Assembly (NCBI RefSeq): GCF_000003815.2
Contig: NC_049997.1
Coordinates: 1,050,023-1,114,022, forward strand
Direction: 5' to 3'
Origin: Branchiostoma floridae
Taxonomy: Eukaryota; Chordata; Leptocardii; Amphioxiformes; Branchiostomatidae
Length of the DNA stretch: 64,000 nt
Below, piece by piece: positions 1 through 12,000 of this stretch. The first letter of the stretch is position 1; the number at the start of each line of letters is the position of its first letter. The notes under the pieces are model-generated. The model was not told the DNA's origin. It worked only from the letters and a program-made list of their open reading frames with translations, and ran no database searches. Made by a program: the position numbers and the translations under genes.

Positions 1-45
1 CAGCTTGAAAACACCAATGAAATACATCTGTTATCACTGCAACAG

Positions 46-3000
46 ATAACGGCGAGGAGAAATTGTCCTCCAGTCTTACGTTAGTTGTACAAGTGATCGA
101 GCCAGACCCTGGAGACACACTAGACCCGCTGAACTTCAACAACGACACCTACAAGATCGATGTTCCCGAGAACATTCCGGGCAACTCCCCTCTTCTGAAC
201 GTCTCTATAGCAGAGGCAGGACTCGAGTACGAGATTCTACCGGACAGCCCCCTGTTTCAAGTAGATGCTCAGGTATGAACATACTCTATTAAGAAGTAGG
301 TTTGTATATCCTTCATGTTCTTTGTACTTCCGTAAATAACTTCATCAGGTTGTCAATTATTCATATAGTAAGGTTCTTTCGTCACAACCAAGGAGTACTT
401 ACTTCCAACGTTTCGATGTCTATCAGACGATGATGTCTGATAGACATCGAAACGTTGGAAGTAAGTACTCTTAAGTTGTGCCTAAACAATCTTACTATAT
501 GTTATTTGTACTGTTTTGTTTGGTAAATATGGGGAAATTCTTTCAATTGCTTTACTAAGGATTTGCAGTATTTTACCATACATTTGACTTGTGTTAGTGT
601 GGAGTTCCAACTAAGTAACACATTTACTTTTGCTGAAACAAGAAATACAATAACTCAATGTTGACAAAATTAGACCGTTTCATGAGTGCTCATTTATGTG
701 CAGGGTATAATTTACACGAGGGAGAGACAGCACCCAAATGACCAAAGTTCGTTGTTGGACAGAGAGACTTCGGAACAACATGTTCTTGTGATCGTTGCCA
801 AAGGCACACACGGACGCCAAGCGATTGCATCGGTAAGAACATTACACCTTTCAAGCTGTATATTAACATTGCTTTGTTAATAAACTCCCATGATTTCACA
901 CAGATTTCATTTTTACATAAGGGCCAAAGTCCATTGCATAGTCCATAAAATCTTATCATCATATAGCCAGACGCCGCGGACCAATCAGAAGGCCCCATTC
1001 TATGTTGGTCATGACACTGTAACACATAGATTCCTGTCAGCCCGGCGTTTAACAAAATCAACACCGGTGTTGATTTTGTTTAACACCTGACCAATCAGAA
1101 GGAGCTATAGACAGAAAAGTAACCAATCAGAATAGCACAGAGCATGGAGAAAAGATCAGACCCTACAGGGAGGAATAAACATGAATGCAGTACAGTAGAA
1201 GTTTTTGGTTTCAAAATGCAATCTGTAATCTCCGTAGAAATGTATGTACCAACGAACAAATGTTTTATTTCAGAAATTTGACAAAAGAATTCAAACGTAT
1301 AGTATCAAGGGATCTATGCATCATACAGGAATTTGCAAGTTTGGGTTGGCTATATGATAATAACGTTAATGGCACGTCTGTTCCTTGGTGTATAAGGTGT
1401 GCTAACGCCTGGTCCTTTGCTATAACCACCGAGTGAGCTAAGCAAAGGACCAGGCTTTATAACACCATGTACACCTTGGGCTGGATCATTAACCCTTAAT
1501 CATAAATGTTTTCCTGACGTTTACTCTTAGGTTTTAATCAACGTGTTGGACGTAAATGATGAGCCCCCAGTATTCCCGGAGGGAGAAGAGATCTTCGAGG
1601 TAACAGAGGGAGACGACTGGGTAGGTCGGACGGCGGGGAATGTGGCAGCTTTGGACAGAGATGCTGGTTTAAATGGCACTGTAGAGTACCAAATCATCGG
1701 TGGCAATATCGGTGAGTGCTTCTGTGTACAGGCGAAAAATATGCGCACTGTTTCTTTCTAGTTCTGTCAACAAAATTTGCTTTCCTTGCCTAAAAGTGCA
1801 CTCTCACTTCACTTGGGGTTCGGAAGATACTTAACGAATTTCAGAGATAAAGAACGATTTTGCTTACTCTTTGTGTATTTTGTCGTATTCTAAGTCATAC
1901 TTGTACGTATCTCGCAATATCTAAATCATAAAAAATCCTAGAAAATTACAAAACAGTGACGCAGTGAACGAACGCCGCAGTGACGCAAGCTTGACACAAT
2001 TGCAGTGAGAGTGCGCCTTTACGTTTATTGCTATTCAAATAGAAGCTTTAGGCTTCTCTCATAGGTAAAAACTGTTCCTTATATGTTTCACACAGATGAC
2101 TCTTTCGATATAAGTACCATCTCGGGCTCGATTTCTGTGAAGAGACCACTGGACAGAGAGAGCTTAAACAACGACGAGATCATCCTAACTGTTCAGGTAG
2201 GCTCCAAACTTCCAACACACTGTTACAAATACTAGAGACAAAACATTCGCCTTTCATTTCACGGCATATTGTTTGCTCTTTTGGCAGCTGCTTTGTACGA
2301 TTTGATATGGTCGAAAACTTCAAAAACATTAATGCGCGAGCTGATGACATCCATATAAATAAATCAACATAACCAAGAATACAACATATACTGATTACAA
2401 TCCTGATTGTCCTGGTTCCAATCGACCATTATCCATAAACATACAAAGCTACCCCCAGTATGTATAAACATATATGCTCCTAGTATGTGAAAATGCACGA
2501 AAACTGGTTCCTCCGAGTTTTCTTCAAGCGATGATTGTTTTTAAAGACAAGGTACATACCTGCAATTTTTTTTACGGCTGACAGTCCATCTTGTTCACGG
2601 AGAGTAGCCTAGTCTCTCGCGAGAGAACACGGGACTAGGTCAGTCATTGCTAACTTGGAGTAACTGTATTCATACGTAACTGATGACCCTCTTCAACGAC
2701 GCAGGAATACTGGCATGTAATTACATCTGTCGATCTAACTTGCACTTGTACGTTGATAAAAAGACAACTTTCATATGATAAAAGAAATGATTATGTATCA
2801 AGGTTATCGATACTTTTTTGCGAATTATACGCTTGTTGATTTACATGTATAAGAAAATGAATCATACTACTGATATTAGTGAGGACAATGAGTGCTAAGA
2901 GTGTAATTAACATATGTTTTCCCTTTCCCCAGGCCACGGATAAAGGTGACCCACCTCTAAGTTCAACAAAAGATGTGAGAATCAAAGTTAAGGACATCAA

Positions 3001-3073
3001 TGATGAGCCTCCTGTGTTCACAGAAGACACATACTTCGGCTCCATAGATGAAGAGCAGGAGGGAGGCATTCTG
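46..3073 (+). CDS. Cadherin ectodomain exons, part 1
   Basis: Five exons: 46-272, 704-832, 1531-1711, 2096-2196 and 2933-3073. The first carries the end of one EC repeat (DNGEEKLSSSLTLVVQVIEPD) and starts the next (YKIDVPENIPGNSPL). The second has a LDRE core. The third holds the linker VLDVNDEPPVFPE and opens a new repeat. The fourth ends LDRESLNNDEIILTVQ. The fifth starts ATDKGDPPLSS and holds the linker KDINDEPPVF. Phases are 0, 0, 1, 0, 0 at the exon ends. The first exon start is the least certain: the acceptor ctgcaacag is used because an in-frame TGA at 18-20 limits upstream extension. Confidence 0.82.
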
Positions 3074-6000
3074 GTAATACCCCCTTGCCACTAGGACTCT
3101 CTCGCCGCGCTCTCTCTGCGACCTAACATTTTTTGTGTGTTTAATTGTCCTCTCAGTTACACCTTTACGTTTTGCATGATATACCCAGTATGGAAGCGAA
3201 TGTTACACATATCCTATTTACGTCGCGGTGAGAGCACAGCGTGATCACCGTCTCGTAGAAAAGGAGCCTAAGATCAAGGTCCCGCTATAAGTATATGGCC
3301 GTAACGTTAGATTTAACATGTATGGTAAAAGTCATAGTACACTCGTTCTCATTGAAATGTCGAAAATGGCATTTTTTTGGTCGAAAAATAAATCGGCTTT
3401 ATTTTCAGTGAAAACTACCTGGTTGTTTAGGAAAATTCCTCTTTTAACCATAGCCAAAAAATGGCAACTTATTATTTTCGGTCCCATTGGTAATGCATTA
3501 CAGGACAGGTAACAAACGTTACCGGTAACGTTTGTTACTACAGTAAACTTAACCATTTATCTTCAAAGGGATTAACAGTATTGGCTACATCATTTAGGAA
3601 TAAGTTGACGTCCCTAGGGACATTTAAAAATTGGGCAGCATTTTTGCACCGGGTCAGACAGAATGCGTACAAAGCATCAAACAATGGTAACGTTTGTTAC
3701 AGTCATTTCTGTGCAATATTTTGAAAGCAAGGTGGGATACAAATGGCAGTCAAAGACCCTTTTTTTGTTTCTTTAGAAAAGCAGAAAAACTGTAAAGCGT
3801 CACAAAAACTGCCATTTCTAGTCTTATACGTGGATAATATAACCGTGGCAAACATCGTACTGGTGGTGGTAACGTTTGTTACAAAATCTGGCGACAGGCA
3901 TAAACCTCCTCACACAGCCTCCAAGATCAGTGATAGCAGCGATCTGACGTGATCAGACAGAGGGCCTGGGTAGCTGGTTTCATCTGCCGAACAATCATTT
4001 TGGGAACTGAATTGTTCAATTTTTGGCTACTATTTGAATTCTTCGTATCTTCTCAGGCGACAGCCATTTTTCATGGGTTGAAATCCCACCAGAGGCTATA
4101 TTAACCTTGAAAGCCATGAACCAATATGAATGTTGCGGTGCATCTTTTGTAAAACATTACAGGGGTTGTGGAAAAACAAAGGGACCAGTCATGCTGTCTA
4201 TAATTTGCTCAATATCAAGTCGTAAAGTCAGGCGACAGCATTTCGACATTTAAATGAGAACGAGCCAGTAACTGTATCTGCACGGTGCTGTGCATGTAGT
4301 ACAAACTCAATTTCTCCTTGTGCTGAACACTTAGGCTTGAATCCAACTCCCCTAATTATAACTGCGACCTGGGTTGGCGTAATGGTTTCGTGTTAGGGGC
4401 TCAAGATTGCATCGATCTGTTACCAATGAAACCAATCATAATTTACGTAATAGTATGGGAGCCAATAGTTCCAATACAATCTCTAAAGCTAAGGGCACAA
4501 CCCGCCGTACGTGCTTTTTGTCCGTCATTGGGGGGGGGGGGGGCAGAGAAAGTTCCACATGCACTCAGAGTTCTGCGGCGTGTCTGTGTGCTCCCAAAAC
4601 CGTTAGATTCCGTACGATTTCGTACGGAGGCGTTCTTACCATTTACTGATCTCAAAGGATTGCCCACGTCTTGGAACGCAGACACCACACAGTTCATGTA
4701 CGGCGGGTTGTGCTCTTAGCTCAATTCTCCTGGCGTAGAAGTGTTGGCCATTAAACTCCTTTGGGTCTGGCCAATGGGAGTTCTGTACCATGTGGGCTTA
4801 GTAAGGCTACCTAGTCCTAACGCTGCTCCATAAATCTCAATTGCAGGTTCTTCAAGTCTCTGCCACAGATAAAGACTTGGGGTCAAACGCCGACGTAAAA
4901 TATCGTATCATCAGTGGTGATGGAGGCTTTCATGTCGTAGGTAAGTGAACAGGAGTTACAGGCGTTCCTTTTCTCCTGTGTTGCATTTGTTCGGTTTGGT
5001 CCAAAATTAAGTTGTATGAATGTCTATTAAACAATTCTAATGTGATGAGAAGCTTAATTCTCTCTACAAACAAAATAATCTTTTACACATGTTTTCTCCT
5101 TTTTTTTTCTCTTCTTCCTTATCATCTCAAACTATTAAAGGTAAATGACTAGACCAGATGACTCTCATTGTGTTTATTGGTTTAGTAGCAGACATACTAA
5201 ATTATTTTATGTAGCAAGGTGCAGGGTAGAGCTGTAGCGGCTGATCACAATATGCATGAAATAATTTTGCAAATGTTAATTTGCATCATTTATATCATTT
5301 CTAGCTCTACTGACGCCACCTATTCCCAGAGACCCATCACAGTCATGAATGAAATGCAGCGGGTGTAGTCTAAATGTATGAATTAAAATAAACTGTTAGA
5401 GATCTTGTCCAGTTGTTTGATTTAATTTACTTATTGCTGTTATTGTACATACTGCATGTGATGTAGAGCTTGACTCTGTATATTTTCATGATCTAGCCGG
5501 AGGCAGTATCTTCTCTTCTAAAAAGCTGGACAGGGAGACGAAAGCCATTTACTCCTTCGTCGTGGAGGCATACAATCCTGGCGCTGATTGGCTGAACGAG
5601 ACAGCAACGGTCAACATTACAGTCAACGGCATCAATGATAACCCGCCTAACTTTACCACCCAACAACCTGAGACTATAACCATTCCGGAAGACACCAACA
5701 CGGGCACCAGCGTGTTTCGTGTTTCCGCTGAGGACAGGGACTACAATGATGTTAACTATAGATTGACAGGTAGCTCACAGTAAATTCCAGACTCGTAGAA
5801 TTTACATTAATGATATTTTACCATCGTCGCCATAGCACCTTCTGACGACACTATGTAAATAATAGTTGACTCATTGTAAGTGTGTTTTTTTTTAAATCTC
5901 TATGCTGTGTCTGTTTGTATGGGCCATTGGCCTGATGCAAACAAACAAATAAATAAATAAATTTCAAATCCAATTGTTGAACAGAAAAGTAAGGCAGCAT

Positions 6001-9000
6001 TTGTCTCACTAGCTGAATTCTGTGCAAATTCACGACTATCTTACAAATGCCCTCAATTTGCGATCGTAGCAAGACCATGTGAAACATACAGACGGGCCAT
6101 TGATTTGAATTTTGTCTGTAAAAGATTTTCTGCTTAATCTTATACTTGAGTGAGTGAGTTATACTTCGGACAACAGAACTCTATCGGCAATGTTCTTTCT
6201 TCTGTCTTAAAGAAAATACCTAAAAGATGTAAAAAATAAAACTCTGTACTTGTCAATTCTCAGGTGGTAGCTGCCGTGAGCTGTTCTCAATTGAAGAATC
6301 AACAGGTGAGATCAGCGTTAAAGAAAGGCTGGATACCATTGACCGGCGGGATGAAGTCTACTCCTGCATTATCGAAGTCACCGCGGAGGATGATGGAGTC
6401 CCTTCGCTAAATGCAACAAAAAGGGTAAGTTGCTTTAATTTGACTGATTCAATTTATGGTGTTTTGAAATGGTAAAGAAGTTGCACGGACCAAACACATA
6501 GCCGAATGAAGATATTCACAATAGTCAGTCCATACTGGCATTGGGTGCAACTTGACAAAGATCCGGGCCATTTTTAGTGTAAAAAGTTTATAGTTATAAT
6601 TCATTTTCGGTCAGAAGTATCTAAATGGAATGTTCCATTCTTAGTGATTTCGTTGGAAAGATTCATTAGTCACGTATGTTCACAGTTGATAAAATTTTTC
6701 ATCAATCAGTGACTTATTAAAGGTAAGCACACGTACCTCCAAATTTTAGATGGCTATCCAGTCCATCTTGCTCACGGAGTGACCTTGTTCTCGCGAGAGT
6801 TGCGAACTAGTGATTTCGGCTTTCCAGTTTCGCGTAAAGACGGGTATAAAGTGAAATATTCCATATTCACTTGTCAATATTACAGCATCTTTTACAGAAT
6901 AAAACATAGAAGTGGCATCAAGTCGTACAAATGGAAATATTCGCCAATATTTTATCAAAAGCCCGTGTATTTGTCATATTTTCCAGATTGCTGTCAACAT
7001 AACGGCAGTGAACTACTTTTGGCCTGAATTTGAAGCCACCTTTCTCAATATGACTGTGAGAGAAGGTCTAAGATGGGGTGATCCTGTGGACGGAGTTCTG
7101 CTTAATGCAACAGATGCAGACGAGGGACGCAATGGTGTGGTGATGCTTGAAATCACGGATTCGTCAATCAAAGGTAGAACTTTCATTTTTTTTGTTGGAA
7201 CTATTATCATAATTTATCTTCAGTCTTAATATTTGATGCTTCTAATACTTTATACGTTTTATATTTTTGAAATATTTCCATCCCATGTGAAAATAGAAGT
7301 GCATGTATTGTTGTAAGTAGTGTAGGTATGCATATCTGTCTGTGTGTCTGTCCGTGTGTTTGTGCTTCCGGATAAATTTGCCAACATTAATTTAGAATCT
7401 CTGAATGGAATGGAATGGAATGATATTTGTTATGTGGGCACATCTTCATATTAAAAATGATAATCGTAACAACGTTTGACATGTATAGCATTAACGAAAT
7501 TTCTTGCAGTCAGTGTGCAGTAATATGTATTCTGAATAGAATGTGATTTTTCTAGTTTTTCCGTCAAAGAGGTTCATCAGTCACGTATGAATACAGTTAC
7601 TCCAATAAACTCTCAATAAACATAAATAACTACCCCTGGTATGTATAAACATAATTGCCCCTAGTATGTGAAAGTGCACAAATACTGGTTAATCCAAGTT
7701 TTCTTCAAGCAATGGATTTTCTTACCTCCAAATTTTCGATGGCTGACAGTCCATCTTGGTCACGGAGACTGACCTTGTCACGAGAGAGACTAGGTCAGGT
7801 TTGCGTAGATCATCTGCCGCGAGGCTAGGTCACTCTCCGTGAGCAAGATGGACGTCCTATCTGCCATCGAAAAGTTTGAGGTATGTACCTTACTTTTAAA
7901 AACAGTTATTCCTTGAAGAAAATTTGGAGTTACTAAATTGTTCCGCATGTACAGGTTTGTTCAACGTTACAGCAGAAGGACAGCTGATCCTGAACGTTGC
8001 CGAACTGGACAGGGAACCAGACAACGATCATGTCTCTGTTAACGTGAGCGCCTATGACTTGGGGACGCCACGGAAATATGCCAACGTCTCGGCCGTAGTT
8101 CACATAACTGTTCTGGACATCAATGACAACGTCCCAGTTCCTGATAATGAAAGCATTAAGGTATCAATACCTCAGGTGAGTGCGCAATGGTTGTTCCAGA
8201 AATCTTGGTTGGCGGATATTTGGTATGTTCAATTACAGTTACATTCACAAGCACAAGTACTATTCCTGATTGAAGGTAACGATAGGCAGAAGGAAAATAC
8301 ACGTGTTACTAGCGGGCACCTCTATGCCATCCCGTGAATGGTTACCAGGGAAAAAAACTCAAGTTCTAATGGTAGCTACTGGGCTGGGTGCAACTATCAA
8401 TTAATTTTGGCTTATTACGTCCCCTTGGGACTGCAATGATGTGGTTTGTGTTTGGGTGGGTGAAACATTTGGTTTTTAAAGCAGATTGTCATAGGTAAAA
8501 GTGGAAGGTTTTGTTTTAATGTGACGTTTAACTGCAGGTCGTTAGCTATTGCATATCTAATAATCATACATTCTTTGTCATATTCTAGTCCAGTTAGTAT
8601 TGTCAATTTTTGTTTAATGATGAAGAAAATAATGTAGAAAAATGGCTGTTCTGTTTAACATCATTTCTGTACGTCTATCACAGGACACCCCACTTCAAAC
8701 GGTAGTACTGAACGTTACAGCATCGGACCGAGACATCGGGGAGAACGCCATTATGCGGTTCTGTCTGGATGAAAGGGATCGGGAGGGCATCGCGAGTTTG
8801 TTTCTCGTAGATTCAACAACCGGAGCCATAACTGTCAACGGGGCACTCGACCTAACAAGCTATGTAAGAGATCTCTGAATTGTAATCGTGTTTAGTATTT
8901 TAAAATTTTTATATCAGGGGTACCTAATTGTATGCATTTGCACAAACCCCGGACATTATGTGATACGCACGAATCACTATTTGAAAACGCACGAACCTTA

Positions 9001-12000
9001 CAAAAATCACACGAATCACTATACAATTTGCACGAACATTATGCAAATGACGTGATGTCACGTGAGCCGGTTTCCCATACGGTTCGTGCAAATCGCATAA
9101 GGTTCGTACGTTTTGGCAGTGTTTCGTGTGGTTTTCATAAGGTTCGTGCTTTTTCGCATAGTGATTTCCTGCGTATCACATAATGTTCGTACGTATCTCA
9201 TAAGGTTCGTGCAAATGCTTACGTACCCCTGTATACTCATTTCCAAGAAGTGAACATGAATGTATTAACCCTGTACCTCTTATAGTACAGGAACACAATG
9301 TATATAGTTGAAAAATCTAGGCTGAAGGGATTTAAAATCACATATCATGGCATATATCGTGGGAATGTAAACATTATTGCATGATTAATCTATTTCAGAG
9401 AGCCAAGATGAAATCAAGTTTAGGTATCAAATAGATTACAAGAATACTTGAATAAAAGTCTTCACTTATTACTAACGAGCTGTTGCTTATATTTCATCAG
9501 GTATTTTACGTGAATGTTGAGAACACGGCGGGCTTCGAAGGCAATGTCAACGAGTTCGAAAAATATAACATCAAAGTGAACGTTACCGTCATCTCAACAA
9601 ACCGACACACTCCTATTTTTACTAAAGGTTTGTATTCCGTAAATAATCTAGATGCTCTGTCATTCTATTGTCATACAGAAAAAGAAACGGGCAGGTGAAA
9701 AATAAGGAGGATCCACCCTTGCAATGCATGATTACGCCATGGAAAACAATCACTTCAAAACATATTTGGTTACATATTGAACCCCAAGCTCGTAGCACTT
9801 CCAAGCTGGATTTGTCTGTATTGTCTCCCTAAACACCACAAAAAGACTACAAACAGCCATAAACGACCACAAACGACTCTTGCTGCGTTTTTTAAATTCA
9901 TCAATTTATAAACAATGCCTCCAGAGCGTCACACAGGGTCATTACCCCATATACACTGCATATTTCGTTTGTGGTCGTTTGTGGTTGTTTGTGGTCGTTT
10001 GTGGTTGTTTAGGCAGACCCTCTGTATTCTGTATTGACTGATGAATTTTGGGTCAACACCTGCGTTTAACGAGCTACAACCAGAGGATTTTACCTCCTGA
10101 GCTAATTGATCAGTCCAACCTGGGAGCTGACATTAGGGGTTGAAATAGAGGCAAAGGCCATATATTTTGGCATTAAGTCCTCATATCATATAATAATGAC
10201 ACAAGGGTTGCTATCATAACATATCATTGCTGTTGTTAAGTTTTGCGTGTACGTCACCCTCTGATAATTTTGTGGTCAGACGATAAGTAGTTTAGGGGTG
10301 GATATCGAAAGTTTGTCTTAAAATTGTACATTTTTCTGGGGTCTATTTGGACCCAGGTCAGACTCAACACAGACTTGCCTCTATAATTTCACAGTATTGT
10401 GCCAATCTCCCTGAATACCCCATAGCATGTAGCAGATATGTACTGACAAGGTCACGAGAGGATTTTTTGTCGGATAAAAATGTTTGAATGGCACCTGTCT
10501 GGGGTTCAAATGGGACCCACTCGGGTGTTAATGACAAACTTACGAATTCGGTAACAAACGTTACCACCGCGAGTAAGACGATTGTCATGTTCATGTATAA
10601 AACTAGATATGACCGTTTTGAGACGCTTTACAGCTTTCTGGCTATTTAAAGAAAAAATAAAAGGATTGTTGACTGAATCCGCAGCCCGATGGCACACAAA
10701 GTTTTGCCTGCACGTAAAGTTCTACGGCGTGTCTGCATGCTCCAAAATCCGTCGGATTCCCTACGAGTCCGTTCGGAGGCGGTACTTACCACTTACGGAT
10801 CCCAAAAGATTGTCCGCGTTTTGGCAGGTAGACAGCACGTATTTGCAGGTACGGCGGGTTGTGCCCGTAGCTTTAGTTGGAGGTGGCTGACCTCAATATC
10901 TCGGTAGGAATCAATTCCAACGTTGGCACCTTGTCCTTGATACAAAAAGTCGTACCGCATGTCGTTTACCCCTTCACTACTTTATCTCAGATAAACAGCT
11001 CTCATGCGCTCTTCACATGTACATGTTTTAACATTAAAAATAATTCACGGTAACCTCCTACTGTGTCACTTCGCCATTGACAATAATTACTATTATCATA
11101 TAGCCAGATGGAGTTGGCCAATCAGAGGCCCCCATTTCCCATGGGTTATCGGGCCGTAACCTCAAAAGTGGTCAGTTTATTAGAATAACCGACCACTTTT
11201 TGGACCGCACCATTATACAGGGGACAGTCATGAATTTTTTTGTACTGTTGTTTGTGTGTAAACCATGCATAACTGTCAAAAATATTATGATTGATTGGTT
11301 ATGTTAATTGGGGCTCCACATGGGGAATATATCGATACTTGAAAAGGAATTATGCTGATTTTACACATTTTCATTATTGCTTTCTAACGTGATGAAGCCG
11401 GTACCTTCCTAAATCACTTTGTATATACGTACTTTGTCGTGCCCATGTGAAAAGGCTCTGCATGGGGGGTACCAGGACTCCACTTAATAGTTTGTATTGC
11501 AAATAAGCCACATGTTGATGCTGATATGCTATCTCACAAACAGATGATTAGTTAAAATTATTAGTTAAATGATGATGATGAAATGGTTTAATGGTTTGTA
11601 TTATATATTACACACTATTGTACAATATATATATTGCAAATGTATTTTTATGTAATGTATTAAAGTGTTTATTTGTTATAAAGGAATTTGTGTGAAATAA
11701 CTGTCAGTTGGATAGGCTATTCGGTGGCCACGTTAATGCCCCGCNNNNNNNNNNNNNNNNNNNNNNNNNNNNNNNNNNNNNNNNNNNNNNNNNNNNNNNN
11801 NNNNNNNNNNNNNNNNNNNNNNNNNNNNNNNNNNNNNNNNNNNNATTATCTCACCATATACACCTCGGGGCGGGGCATTAACCCTTTATTATATCTAGAC
11901 TTGAGTCATTGCGGTGTGTTTTTTGTTGTATACCTTGTACATGTATTTGTTGACTTTTACGTTTTATTTGATGCATTGAAAATCATCCAACGATGCGTTG

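Noticed and set aside
690-1064. 124-codon minus-strand frame
   Set aside because: It overlaps a real cadherin exon on the other strand and a palindromic repeat; no domain.
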